The notes: generated by a model from the letters alone, not told the origin. A stretch of DNA of 64,000 bases from Kutzneria buriramensis (GCF_043575855.1 NZ_CP144375.1:5146001-5210000); one strand, 5' to 3'. Positions 42,107-53,028 are shown, numbered from the stretch's first letter. A program made the numbers and translations.

Positions 42107-42996
42107 CTCTCGGTCTCCTCGTCGAGCACGGACAGGATCTCGGGCACGGCGTCCGCGCGCAGCACGCCGACCTCGGCGGCCCGGCGCGCGGTGCGGCGGG
42201 CCAGCGCCACGTAGCCCGGCACGGTGTCCGGCGAAGCGTCCCGCAGCACGGCCAGGTGCTTGCGTACGGTCCCGATGTCGCCGCGGGCGACGGGCCCGGT
42301 CAGCGCACGGTCGCCGTGCCGCAGCGCGTTGTCCAGCGCCGCCGACAGCAGCGGGCTGATCACCCGCTCCGCCGGCTCGATGCCGGCGTTGCGCAGCAGG
42401 TCCACGCACTCGGTGACCAACGTGGCCAGGTGGTTCGCGCCGTGGGTGAGGGCCGCGTGGTACAGCGGGCGGACCGTTTCCGGCACCCGCACCGGCTCGC
42501 CGCCCATCTCCACCACCAGCGCCTCGCCGACGTTCCACGCGGCATGGTCGTCGGCGCCGGCGGTGACCGCGATGCAGCAGGCCACCACGCGGTGCAGGTC
42601 CTCGGCGCGACCGGTGAACGTCATCGCGGGGTGCAGCGCCAGCGGCAGCACGCCGACCTCGGCGGCGGGCCGCAGCACCTCGACGCCGTGCGCCCCGGAG
42701 GTGTGGACCACGATCTGCCCCGGCCGCAGCGACTCCGTCGCCACCAGGCCGCGCACCAGGCCGCCGAGGGCATCGTCGGGCACGGCCAGCAGCACCAGAT
42801 CCGCCCGCGCGGCGACCTCGTCCGGCGGCAGCAGCGGCACGTCCGGCAGGAGCTCCTCGGCGCGGTGCACGGACGCCTTGGACACGCCGGAGGCGGCGAC
42901 GACGACGTGGCCCGCCCTGGCCAGCGCGGCGCCGAGCACCGAGCCGACCCTGCCGGCGGACACCACGCCCACGGCGAGCCGGGCGGGGCGAGTCAT
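42103..42996 (-). CDS. Rossmann-fold/DUF2520 oxidoreductase-like protein of the pantothenate operon
   Basis: The 297-residue protein has an N-terminal dinucleotide-binding fold (VGVVSAGRVGSVLGAALARAGH, then DLVLLAVPDDAL) and a C-terminal helical DUF2520 domain (about 130-295) as in 6-phosphogluconate-dehydrogenase-like C-domains. No panE is seen in the window. Its fixed place before panC in many actinobacteria makes a ketopantoate reductase role attractive; this is inference, not shown. An AAGGGAG lies upstream of the ATG at 42994-42996. It heads the operon. Confidence 0.88.
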   Translation of the reverse strand: MTRPARLAVGVVSAGRVGSVLGAALARAGHVVVAASGVSKASVHRAEELLPDVPLLPPDEVAARADLVLLAVPDDALGGLVRGLVATESLRPGQIVVHTSGAHGVEVLRPAAEVGVLPLALHPAMTFTGRAEDLHRVVACCIAVTAGADDHAAWNVGEALVVEMGGEPVRVPETVRPLYHAALTHGANHLATLVTECVDLLRNAGIEPAERVISPLLSAALDNALRHGDRALTGPVARGDIGTVRKHLAVLRDASPDTVPGYVALARRTARRAAEVGVLRADAVPEILSVLDEETER

Positions 42997-43138
42997 GATG
43001 GCAGGAGCTCCCTTATCGCTGTTCCAGGCCCGATCAGACGCCGGGTACCGGACCGGACGAGGCTAACCGGACTCTTCGATTCAGCCCGGCGGCCGTGACT
43101 AGTTTCACGGGTGCGCCCGGCGCCGCCGAGACCGGGTG

Positions 43139-44329
43139 TCACTGCTGGCGTCGGTCCAGGTGATGCCGGGTCGCCTTGAGCGCGTCGGGCGCGTTCATGG
43201 CCGCCCGCCGCGCGGTCAGCATCGTCCCCAACAACTGCCGCTGCCGCACGTCGGCGTCCGGGCCGGCCGTGCCGTGCTCGACCGCGTCCCGCAGAAACGC
43301 CAGTTCCGTCGCGGCCGTCTGGTACGAGTGCACGGCGCGCGCCGCGTTGCTGCCGGCGCGCTTGCGCACCGCCGCCCGCCAGCCTCGCCGGCCGGCGAGA
43401 CTGGACAGCAGCGACACCTCGCTGTCCGCGATCCACCCCGCCGCGGCCAGGCCGGGAAGCTGGGCCGCCACCACCCGCTGCTCGCGACGGCGCTGCCACA
43501 CCACCAGCGCCGCCATCGCGCCCAGGATCGGCAGTATCACCAGGAAGTAGACGACCAGGAACGTGTCCGCGCCGCCCAGCGTCGCCGACGAGTTCCACAG
43601 CGAGTGCAGCAGCACCGCGCACACGTAGCCGGCGATCGGCGCGAACACCCGGACCTTGCTGCTGGTGGTGCGGGCGGCGATGCCGATTCCGATGCCGGTC
43701 ATGGCGGTGAACAGCGGATGCGTGAACGGCGCCAACACCCCGCGCAGCACGAACGCCGCGATCACGCCCCCGGTCGCGCCGCCGAAGCCGTAGGTCACGA
43801 AGGCGCGGCCGAAGTACTCGATGTTCTCGGTGAAGGCGAAGCCGGTGGCGACGAATCCCGCGTAGACGATGCCGTCGACCAGGCCGTCGAACTCCTGCCG
43901 CCGCCACACGAGCAGCCCGACCAGGAAAACGCCCTTGGCCGCCTCCTCGGCGATCGGCGCCGAGATGGTGGCCGCGATCGTGTTGCCGCCGCCGTGCCCG
44001 AAGGCGAGGTCGCCGAGCGCCTCCGCGGTGCTGTTGATCAGCAGCGCGCAGATGGTCGCGCCGCACGCGCCCCACAGGAACGCCAGCCACAGCAGCTTCG
44101 CCGGCTCCGGCTCCCAGCGGTCGATCCACAGGAAGACGGCGACCACCGGGCCGACCGGCAGCAGCGCGGCGGCCGCGCCGACGGCCACGCCGAGCGGGCC
44201 CACCTTGCCCACGCCGAGTCCCAGCAGGATGAGTCCGGCCAGGCCGAGGGCGATCAGTCCGACCACCGGGGCCAACACGGTCCGGGTCCGTGGCGCTGCT
44301 GTCGTCACGGGGGTGAACCATAGGGCCAT
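43139..44329 (-). CDS. PrsW-family intramembrane metalloprotease
   Basis: The 396-residue protein has about eight membrane segments in its first 290 residues. It carries the PrsW family motifs: EEAAKG (motif 1, residue about 125), GFAFTENIEYFGRA (motif 2) and the His-containing APFTHPLFTAMTGIGIG and LLHSLWNSS segments (motif 3). In Bacillus, PrsW clips anti-sigma factor RsiW. A soluble C-terminal tail of about 100 charged residues follows the membrane part. No anti-sigma factor is encoded nearby, so the target is unknown. It is divergent from the NDUFAF7-like gene, with 12 bp between starts. Confidence 0.88.
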   Translation of the reverse strand: MALWFTPVTTAAPRTRTVLAPVVGLIALGLAGLILLGLGVGKVGPLGVAVGAAAALLPVGPVVAVFLWIDRWEPEPAKLLWLAFLWGACGATICALLINSTAEALGDLAFGHGGGNTIAATISAPIAEEAAKGVFLVGLLVWRRQEFDGLVDGIVYAGFVATGFAFTENIEYFGRAFVTYGFGGATGGVIAAFVLRGVLAPFTHPLFTAMTGIGIGIAARTTSSKVRVFAPIAGYVCAVLLHSLWNSSATLGGADTFLVVYFLVILPILGAMAALVVWQRRREQRVVAAQLPGLAAAGWIADSEVSLLSSLAGRRGWRAAVRKRAGSNAARAVHSYQTAATELAFLRDAVEHGTAGPDADVRQRQLLGTMLTARRAAMNAPDALKATRHHLDRRQQ

Positions 44330-44341
44330 AAGGTTGACCCG

Positions 44342-45304
44342 ATGGAACACCCCGACTGGCACAGGGCCTGGCGGGCAGCGCTGTATGGACCAACGGGCTT
44401 CTTCGCCGGCGGGGCCCGCCCCGCCGACCACTTCCGCACCTCCCCGTTGGTCGGACCGGAGCTGGCCGAGGCCGTGGTGGCGCTGCTGGAGCGCGTCGAT
44501 CTGGCCCTGGACCGGCCGGATCCGCTGGATTTCGTGGACGTCGGGGCCGGCGGCGGGGAGCTCGCCGCACAGGTCCATTCGTTGGCCGCGCGGTTCGGCG
44601 GACGGCTGCGCGTGCGGGCCGTCGAGCTGGTCCGGCCGGCACTGCCGGCCGGTGTCGAGTGGTCGTCGGAACTGCCCGATCAGGTGACGGGCTTGGTCAT
44701 CGCCCACGAGTGGCTGGACTCGCTGCCATGCCGCGTCGTGCAGATGCACGGGAACGGGATCTTCGAGGTTCATGTGTCCGCCGATGGAACGGAATCCCTT
44801 GGCGCTGCGGTGTCTTCGCGGTGGCTGTCGAGGTGGTGGCCGCTGTCCGCTGACGGCCGGCGGGCGGAGATCGGGTCGACGCGGGACGCCGCGTGGGCGG
44901 ACTTGGTGGCGCGAGTCGCAGCAGGGGCCGCATTGGCAGTCGACTACGGCCACTTCGCCGGGTCTCGTCCGTTCGCCGGCACCCTCACCGGTTACCGGGC
45001 GGGCCGGCAGGTGCCGCCGGTGCCGGACGGCAGTTGCGACATCACCGCGCACGTCGCCTTCGACGCCGTCGCCGCGGCCGTCGATGGTCCGTACGAGCTG
45101 ATGACCCAGCGGGATGCGTTGGCAGCCTTGGGAATCACCGCTTCGGCGCCTCCCGTCGAGATGGCCCTGCGGGATCCGACGGGCTGGCTCGCGGCCTCCG
45201 CCCGTGCCGGCCGGGTCGTCGAACTGCGCGACCCCGCCGGCCTCGGCGGCTTCCACTGGCTGCTCTGTCCCCGCTCGGCCGGCATCGGCCTCGTGCGAGC
45301 ATGA
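44342..45304 (+). CDS. NDUFAF7/MidA-like SAM-dependent methyltransferase
   Basis: The 320-residue protein shows the COG1565 layout: YGPTGFFAGGARPADHFRTSPLVGPELAEAV at the N-terminus, SAM motif FVDVGAGGGELAAQV (about 63-77), acidic loop VRAVELVRPALP, and the LVIAHEWLDSLPCRVV segment typical of NDUFAF7 (usually NEFFDALP). Human NDUFAF7 dimethylates an arginine of the complex I subunit NDUFS2. The next gene here, coupled by an ATGA overlap, is a NuoD/NDUFS2-like protein, so the pair may be enzyme and substrate. This is inference from gene linkage and family. Confidence 0.85.
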   Translation: MEHPDWHRAWRAALYGPTGFFAGGARPADHFRTSPLVGPELAEAVVALLERVDLALDRPDPLDFVDVGAGGGELAAQVHSLAARFGGRLRVRAVELVRPALPAGVEWSSELPDQVTGLVIAHEWLDSLPCRVVQMHGNGIFEVHVSADGTESLGAAVSSRWLSRWWPLSADGRRAEIGSTRDAAWADLVARVAAGAALAVDYGHFAGSRPFAGTLTGYRAGRQVPPVPDGSCDITAHVAFDAVAAAVDGPYELMTQRDALAALGITASAPPVEMALRDPTGWLAASARAGRVVELRDPAGLGGFHWLLCPRSAGIGLVRA

Positions 45305-46440
45305 GGCCCGTGCAGATCACTGTCGGCGTCGGCGCCGGGGCCAGGTACCTGGGCGTCGACCACGTCATCGACCTCGGGCCGCTGCACCCGTCGGCGCACG
45401 GCGCGTACCGGCTGCGGCTCACCGTCGCCGACGACATCGTCACCCAGGCCGAGCCGCTCGTCGGACACCTGCACCGCGGCGCGGAGAAGCTATTCGAGGT
45501 GCGGGACTACCGGCAGGTGCTCACCCTGGCCAACCGGCACGACTGGCTGGCCGCCTTCTGCAACGAGCTCACCGTCGCGCTGGCCGTGGAGCGGATGACC
45601 GGCATGGACGTGCCGCCGCGGTCCGTACGGCTGCGAATGATCCTGTGCGAGCTGAACCGGATGCTGGCGCACCTGGTCTTCCTCGCGCCGCTGACCCGCT
45701 CGCTCACCGGCACGCCAACCCCCGGCACAGTCGCCGCGCTGCGAGGCCGGGAAGCCGTGCAGGCCGTGATGGAGCAGGCCTCCGGCGGGCGGATCCACTT
45801 CATGGCCAACCGGATCGGCGGCCTGCGCGAGGACATGCCCGCCGGCTGGACCTCGAACGTCCGGGCGCTGCTGACGGAACTTTCCTCCTTGCTGGCCCCC
45901 GTTCGCGCCGCCACCGTCGACGACGACGCCTTCCGCACCCGGCACACCGGCCTCGGCGTGCTCACCCGTGAGGCCGCCCTGGCGCTGGGCGTCACCGGGC
46001 CCACCGGTCGGGCCAGCGGTGTCGACGTCGATCTCCGCCGCGACGGCGAACACCTTGCGTACCAGGACTTCCAGCCCGTGCTGGGCACCGCCGGCGACGC
46101 GCTGACCCGCGTCGAATGCGTGGTCGGCGAGATCGAGCTGTCCCTGCGGCTGATCGCGTCCACCCTGGACGAGCTGCCGTCCGGGCCGGTCAACCTGCGG
46201 CTGCCCAAGGCCGTCAAGGCCCCCGAGGGCTCCGTCTACGTGTGGACCGAGGCCCCGCTCGGCATCTCCGGCGTGCACCTGGCTTCACGCGGCGAGAAGA
46301 CCCCGTGGCGGCTCAAGCTGCGCACTCCGTCGTTCAATAACGTGCAGGCCCTGTCGGCCCTGCTCCCCGGCACCCGCGTCGCGGATCTCCCCGCCGTCCT
46401 CGGCTCCTTCGCCGTGGTCGTCGGGGACATCGACAAGTAG
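45301..46440 (+). CDS. Stand-alone NuoD-like (complex I 49-kDa/NDUFS2) protein
   Basis: The 379-residue protein matches subunit D of NADH-quinone oxidoreductase over its length: DLGPLHPSAHGAYRLRL, VGHLHRGAEKLFEVRDYRQ, NRHDWLAAFCNELTVALAVE, CELNRMLAHLVFL, and a C-terminal GDIDK like the family GD(V)DR. The HLHRG arginine (R59) aligns with the arginine methylated in human NDUFS2. No other nuo genes are near. It is shorter than typical NuoD (about 400-440) and diverged, for example WRLKLRTPSF for the family YRCxxxAPSF. It could be a paralogue working in a different complex. Start overlaps the methyltransferase stop. Confidence 0.85.
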   Translation: MRPVQITVGVGAGARYLGVDHVIDLGPLHPSAHGAYRLRLTVADDIVTQAEPLVGHLHRGAEKLFEVRDYRQVLTLANRHDWLAAFCNELTVALAVERMTGMDVPPRSVRLRMILCELNRMLAHLVFLAPLTRSLTGTPTPGTVAALRGREAVQAVMEQASGGRIHFMANRIGGLREDMPAGWTSNVRALLTELSSLLAPVRAATVDDDAFRTRHTGLGVLTREAALALGVTGPTGRASGVDVDLRRDGEHLAYQDFQPVLGTAGDALTRVECVVGEIELSLRLIASTLDELPSGPVNLRLPKAVKAPEGSVYVWTEAPLGISGVHLASRGEKTPWRLKLRTPSFNNVQALSALLPGTRVADLPAVLGSFAVVVGDIDK

Positions 46441-46441
46441 C

Positions 46442-47965
46442 TCAGTCCGACCGACGGCGGCGACGGCCGCGCGACTCGTCCTGGCCTAACGCGGCCAGCA
46501 GCTCGCTGACGGACTTGCCGGCGGCATGCGCGCCCGTGTCGACGACCGGCGGCGTCGGCGGAACCGGCGGCGCGCTGGGGGCCGGCGCCGGCGTGACGGC
46601 CGGGGCGGTCCGCACCGGGATGGGCAGCTCCAGCGAGTTCGGCACCCAGTCGCCCAGCTCGGGGTCCCACACCGGACCGTCCACGGCGGGCTCCGGCGGG
46701 GCGGCGGCAGCCGGTGCCGGCGCCGCTGCTGGCGGCTCGGGACGACGACGGCGACCGGACGTCTCCGCCTGCGTCGGCATCGGCGACATGGCGGTGGCCT
46801 CGGGGTCGGGACGACGACGGCGACCGGAGGTCTCGGCGGCGGCCGGCTGACGGGACGCCGGCGGGGCATCGGGGTTGAGGCGCATCGCCATCGTGGTCGT
46901 CGCCGGGTCCGGCCGCTGGGTCCGCTGCTCGGGCTGACGCGGCTCGGGGCGGCGCGGCTGGCGAGGCTCCGCCGCCCGCGCCGGCTGCGACATGGGCTGG
47001 GACATCGGCGGCTGCGCCATCGGCTGGGACGGCTCCGGCGGCCGCACCCGCATGCCGACCACGCCGGGCATACCCGTCGACCGCGGTTCGGGCTGGCGCG
47101 GCTCCGGCTGGCGCGGCTCGGGACGACGTTCGGCCGGCCGGGCCTCGGCGGACTTCGCGGCGGCCGGGCGGCTCACGAACTGGGTCGGGGCCGGCTGCTG
47201 CGCCGGACGCTGCGGCTCCCGCCGTCCCTGCGAAGCGGGCCGGCTCAACGCGTCGGTCTGCGCTGACCGCAGCGGCTGCCGCGACGGCTCCGGACGGCTC
47301 GGTTCCGGCCGCCGCGGCGACTGCTCCTTGGCCCGCACCGGCTCGTGCGCGATCCGCTCGATCAACTCCGTCTGAAGCACCGACTTGTCCGCCGGCGTCT
47401 CCTTGCGCACGGTGCCGACGGTGATCGGCTTGCGTTCCTCCTTGGCGATGATGCGGTCCTCGCCCACGGCCAACAGCCGCGACTGGTCGGACAGCGACCG
47501 CATGCGCGTCGACTCCGCGCGCAGCGCCACCCGCTCCACCAGCACCTCGCCGCCGAGCAGCGCCTCCAGGTTCTCCCGCAGCGCCCGCAGCTCGCCGCGC
47601 AGGGCGTCCAGGTCCTCCCGGGACTCCTCCTCCACGCGGCGGCGCGTCTCGGCCTCGATCTCCAACTCGTACTCGCGCCGGGCCGCGACCTCGCGCTCCA
47701 GCTCCAGCTCGTAGACGGCCTGGAGGTCGGCGACCTCGTCCTCGCTCGCGGCGGCCTCTCTGCGGTACTTGACCGCGAGGAACGCCCCCACCAGGGCGGC
47801 CCACAGCGCTGCGAGGACGCCGAGGCGCAAGAACCTCGCGTCGTTGCTCAGGACGAGCACGGCGGTCGCGGCGATGGCCAGGACGAGAACCGCTACCAGG
47901 AGTAGCCGACCGTATCCACGACTGTCACCGCGCTCGCCTTCGGTCAAGCCGCTGCGGCCGGTCAT
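46442..47965 (-). CDS. DUF6779 membrane protein with coiled coil and disordered tail
   Basis: The 507-residue protein has two membrane helices near the N-terminus (LLLVAVLVLAIAATAVLVLS and LGVLAALWAALVGAFLAVKY, about 20-65). A long charged coiled coil follows (EDEVADLQAVYELELEREVAARREYELEIEAETRRRV onward, about 75-150), then about 300 residues of Arg/Pro/Glu-rich disordered sequence. Repeats include PRQPEPRQPEPR and SGRRRRPEPPA-like blocks. The domain is conserved upstream of or within actinobacterial folate operons (Rv3604c in M. tuberculosis). A scaffold role at the membrane is possible but unproven. It is convergent with the NuoD-like gene with one base between the stops. Confidence 0.85.
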   Translation of the reverse strand: MTGRSGLTEGERGDSRGYGRLLLVAVLVLAIAATAVLVLSNDARFLRLGVLAALWAALVGAFLAVKYRREAAASEDEVADLQAVYELELEREVAARREYELEIEAETRRRVEEESREDLDALRGELRALRENLEALLGGEVLVERVALRAESTRMRSLSDQSRLLAVGEDRIIAKEERKPITVGTVRKETPADKSVLQTELIERIAHEPVRAKEQSPRRPEPSRPEPSRQPLRSAQTDALSRPASQGRREPQRPAQQPAPTQFVSRPAAAKSAEARPAERRPEPRQPEPRQPEPRSTGMPGVVGMRVRPPEPSQPMAQPPMSQPMSQPARAAEPRQPRRPEPRQPEQRTQRPDPATTTMAMRLNPDAPPASRQPAAAETSGRRRRPDPEATAMSPMPTQAETSGRRRRPEPPAAAPAPAAAAPPEPAVDGPVWDPELGDWVPNSLELPIPVRTAPAVTPAPAPSAPPVPPTPPVVDTGAHAAGKSVSELLAALGQDESRGRRRRRSD

Positions 47966-48023
47966 GGGCTCTACGGTACCGGTCAGTTACCCGAACGAGA
48001 CCTACCCGGACTCGATTGGCCCC

Positions 48024-48491
48024 TCAACGGAGACCGACATTGTCATCCTGCTGCGGAGGATCGGGCGTTTTGCAGCTGTGTTCCAGCCACAGGGCGGCGG
48101 CAACCAGCGCCGCCGAACCGACCAGTCCGACGAGTGCGGTCGTCCGATCCTCGCCCGCCGCCGCGGACGACGCCATGATCGGAAAAACGGTCACCAGCAC
48201 CCCGACCCACACGCCGACCATGAGCGCGCCCACCAGCGACGACGCCTTCGCCAACGCGACCGCCCGCGCCGCCGTCAACGGCTGCACCGGCCGCGCGCCG
48301 TCCTTGCGGGCGATGCGATTGCGCAGCTGCCACGCCAGGATCGCCTCGACGATCGCCAGCACGCCGAAGGTCACGCCGGTCAGTCGGGGCAGCGTCGGAA
48401 GGTCCGCGTAGACCAGTTTCAGCAAAATCGCCGTCAGCAGGCCGGCTACCAGCGCAACACCGACGAGATCCCGGATTTTCGTGAACTTCAT
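48024..48491 (-). CDS. DUF3180 membrane protein of the folate operon
   Basis: The 155-residue protein has four membrane segments (about 8-30, 35-55, 82-105, 115-135) and matches DUF3180: MKFTKIRDLVGVALVAGLL at the N-terminus and LVGALMVGVWVGVLVTVFP in the middle. The family is conserved in actinobacteria at this position (Rv3605c). Its ATG overlaps the folK stop by one base (TGATG, 48493-48489), so it is expressed with the folate genes. A transport role for pterins or folates would fit the context but is not shown. Confidence 0.88.
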   Translation of the reverse strand: MKFTKIRDLVGVALVAGLLTAILLKLVYADLPTLPRLTGVTFGVLAIVEAILAWQLRNRIARKDGARPVQPLTAARAVALAKASSLVGALMVGVWVGVLVTVFPIMASSAAAGEDRTTALVGLVGSAALVAAALWLEHSCKTPDPPQQDDNVGLR

Positions 48492-48979
48492 CACCACTCC
48501 AGGCGGAGATCGTCGCGGCGGCGTACACCCTCGGCGCTCAAACCGGACATCACCGCAGCGATCGGACCATGTCCCGGCAGCACCGCGTCCGGCTCCACGT
48601 CCAGCCACGGAATCAGCACGGTGGCACGCTCCGGAGTTCCCGGATGTGGCAGCGACAACTCAGGATGCTCAGACGTCACACCGTCCACAGTGACCACATC
48701 GACATCAAGCGTGCGCGGGCCCCAGTGTTTCGTTCGGACTCGTCCGGCCTCGTTCTCCAGCCGCTGCCCCAACCGCAGCCAGCCCCACTCGTCGACGTCG
48801 TCCGCGTCCACCACCACGATCGCGTTCAGGAAGTCCGGTTGGTCCTCGACGCCCCACGCGGCCGTCTCGTACACCGGCGACACCGCGCGCAGGTACTCCT
48901 TCAGGCCCGTCACCGCACCCTGGAGGAAACCGAACCGGTCGCCCAGGTTCGACCCCAGCGACAACACCGCCCTCGTCAC
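48491..48979 (-). CDS. folK: 6-hydroxymethyl-7,8-dihydropterin pyrophosphokinase
   Basis: The 162-residue HPPK attaches pyrophosphate to hydroxymethyl-dihydropterin, the step before FolP. Visible motifs are LSLGSNLGDRFGFLQGAV (N-terminal pterin/ATP loop), PVYETAAWGVEDQPDFLNAIVVV, and KHWGPRTLDVDVVTVDG, with the catalytic Asp pair. HPGTPERATVLIPW supplies the C-terminal His/Arg region. The GTG at 48977-48979 overlaps the folB stop (GTGA). Confidence 0.95.
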   Translation of the reverse strand: MTRAVLSLGSNLGDRFGFLQGAVTGLKEYLRAVSPVYETAAWGVEDQPDFLNAIVVVDADDVDEWGWLRLGQRLENEAGRVRTKHWGPRTLDVDVVTVDGVTSEHPELSLPHPGTPERATVLIPWLDVEPDAVLPGHGPIAAVMSGLSAEGVRRRDDLRLEW

Positions 48980-49338
48980 GGCCGCGCCCGGTGCACCGTG
49001 ACCGCCACGTCCTCGAAGGACAGTGGGATCGGCGCCGACGGCTTGTGCACCGTCACCTCGACCTCGCGCACCCGCTCGTCGGTCAGCACCTCGTCGGCGA
49101 TGTCCCCCGCGACCGTCTCGATCAGGTCCCGCGACTCGCCGCTGACGATCGCCGCCACCCGCTCGGCCAGCTCGCCGTAGTGCAGCGTCTGCCGCAGGTC
49201 GTCGCTCGCCGCCGCGGCCGTCAGGTCCAGCCACGCCGACACGTCCACCAGGAAGTCCTGGCCGTCGCGCTTCTCGTGGTCGAACACCCCGTGATAGCCG
49301 CGCACCCGCAGCCCGGTCAGCGTGATCCGGTCGCTCAT
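48976..49338 (-). CDS. folB: Dihydroneopterin aldolase
   Basis: The 120-residue enzyme forms hydroxymethyl-dihydropterin. It has LTGLRVRGYHGVFDHEKRDGQDFLVDV (substrate region with conserved Tyr and Glu), LHYGELAERVAAIV, DLIETVAGDIADEVL (catalytic region Glu) and the HKPSAPIPLSFEDVAVTVHR C-terminus with the catalytic Lys. The ATG overlaps the folP stop (ATGA, 49338-49335). Length fits the family. Confidence 0.95.
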   Translation of the reverse strand: MSDRITLTGLRVRGYHGVFDHEKRDGQDFLVDVSAWLDLTAAAASDDLRQTLHYGELAERVAAIVSGESRDLIETVAGDIADEVLTDERVREVEVTVHKPSAPIPLSFEDVAVTVHRARP

Positions 49339-50177
49339 TCCCCGCTTCCCCTCTGCCAGGCCCGCACCACCAGCGCCGCGTCCAGCGACCGTCTGACGTC
49401 GTGCACCCGCACGCCCCACACACCCGCGGCGGCCGCCAGCGCCGTAATCGTCGTCGTCGCCACCTCGCGGCCGTCCGGCGGTCTCGGGCTGCCGTCGGCA
49501 TCCGCCAGCAGCGCGCCGAGGAAACGTTTGCGGGACGCCCCCACCAGCAGCGGGAAGCCCAGACCCAGCAGCTGATCCAGGCCGTGCAGCAGGGCCCAGT
49601 CGTGCTCGCGCTGCTTGGCGAAGCCCAGGCCCGGGTCCAGCACCAGCGCCTCCGGCGCGATGCCCGCCGCCAGCGCCGCGTCCACCCGTGCCGACAGCTC
49701 GTCGCGCACCTCCGCCACGACGTCCTTGTACGTCGCCAGGTCGTTCATGTTCTTGCTGTGGCCGCGCCAGTGCATCAGGATCCACGGCGCCCCGGCCGCC
49801 GCGACCACCTTGGCCATCTGCGGGTCGGCCAGGCCGCCCGACACGTCGTTGATCACCGCCGCGCCCGCGTCCAGCGACGCGTCCGCCACCACCGCGCGGG
49901 TCGTGTCCACGCTGCACAGCACGCCCGCCGCCGACAGCCGCTCGATCACCGGCACCACGCGCGCGATCTCCACCTCCGCGTCCACCCGGTCCGCCCCCGG
50001 CCGCGTCGACTCGCCGCCCACGTCCACCAGGTCCGCGCCCTCGGCCCAGAGCTGGAGGCCGTGCTCCACCGCGTCGTCCACCCGCAGGTATTTGCCGCCG
50101 TCCGAAAAGGAGTCGGCGGTGACGTTCACAACTCCCATCACCACGCAGCGATCGGGATTCGGCAGCCGGCTGTGCAC
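49335..50177 (-). CDS. folP: Dihydropteroate synthase
   Basis: The 280-residue TIM-barrel enzyme couples hydroxymethyl-dihydropterin pyrophosphate to p-aminobenzoate and is the sulfonamide target. Motifs: MGVVNVTADSFSDGGKY, VDVGGESTRPGA, INDVSGGLADPQM, LDPGLGFAKQREHDW and VGASRKRFLG. All catalytic loops look intact. The GTG start directly abuts the folE stop with zero spacing, which implies coupled translation. It lies in the order folE-folP-folB-folK as in mycobacteria. Confidence 0.96.
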   Translation of the reverse strand: MHSRLPNPDRCVVMGVVNVTADSFSDGGKYLRVDDAVEHGLQLWAEGADLVDVGGESTRPGADRVDAEVEIARVVPVIERLSAAGVLCSVDTTRAVVADASLDAGAAVINDVSGGLADPQMAKVVAAAGAPWILMHWRGHSKNMNDLATYKDVVAEVRDELSARVDAALAAGIAPEALVLDPGLGFAKQREHDWALLHGLDQLLGLGFPLLVGASRKRFLGALLADADGSPRPPDGREVATTTITALAAAAGVWGVRVHDVRRSLDAALVVRAWQRGSGE

Positions 50178-50804
50178 CTATCGTCCCTTGATCAGTTCGA
50201 TCGCCTCGGCCCGCGAGGTCGCCGATGTCTTGAAGATCCCCCGCACCGCCGACGTCGTCGTCCGCGCCCCCGGCTTGCGCACCCCGCGCATCGCCATGCA
50301 CAGGTGCTCCGCCTCGATCACCACGATCGCCCCGCGCGGCTCCAGCTTGGCCATCAGCGAGTCCGCGATCTGCGAGGTGAGCCGCTCCTGCACCTGCGGC
50401 CGCCGCGCGTACAGGTCGACCAGCCGGGCCAGCTTCGACAACCCGGTGACCCGCCCGTCGCAATTCGGAATATAACCGACATGGGCGACGCCATGAAATG
50501 GCACCAAATGATGTTCACAGGTGCTGTACATGGGAATATCCGTGACGAGAACCAATTCCTCGTGGCTTTCGTCGAACGTCTTTTCCAGCACCGATTCCGG
50601 ATCGGTGTAGAGGCCGGCGAAGAGCTCGTGGTACGAGCGGGCGACGCGGGCCGGCGTGTCGCGCAGGCCCTCGCGGTCGGGGTCCTCGCCGCAGGCGATC
50701 AGGAGCTCCCGGACCGCGGCCTCGGCGCGGGCCCGGTCGAACGGGCCGTGATCGGCCGAGGCGGCCCCGGAAGTGGGGCCGCCTCGGTCAACAGTGCTGG
50801 TCAT
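50178..50804 (-). CDS. folE: GTP cyclohydrolase I
   Basis: The 208-residue enzyme turns GTP into dihydroneopterin triphosphate, the first folate step. Zinc ligands lie in MYSTCEHHLVPFHGVAHVGYIP and EAEHLCMAMRGVRKPGA. The core GLRDTPARVARSYHELFAGL and SQIADSLMAKLEPRG are as expected. A GGAGGT five bases before the ATG at 50802-50804 decides the start; an in-frame start 19 codons earlier would run into the ftsH end. It follows ftsH by 28 bp and heads the folate genes. Confidence 0.96.
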   Translation of the reverse strand: MTSTVDRGGPTSGAASADHGPFDRARAEAAVRELLIACGEDPDREGLRDTPARVARSYHELFAGLYTDPESVLEKTFDESHEELVLVTDIPMYSTCEHHLVPFHGVAHVGYIPNCDGRVTGLSKLARLVDLYARRPQVQERLTSQIADSLMAKLEPRGAIVVIEAEHLCMAMRGVRKPGARTTTSAVRGIFKTSATSRAEAIELIKGR

Positions 50805-50832
50805 GCACACCTCCGCGGGGTCGCGGACCGTC

Positions 50833-53028
<2,196 letters not shown>

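Noticed and set aside
43050..43075. Possible iron box (GGCTAACCGG) upstream of the pantothenate operon
   Set aside because: Only one arm is present and the symmetry is poor.
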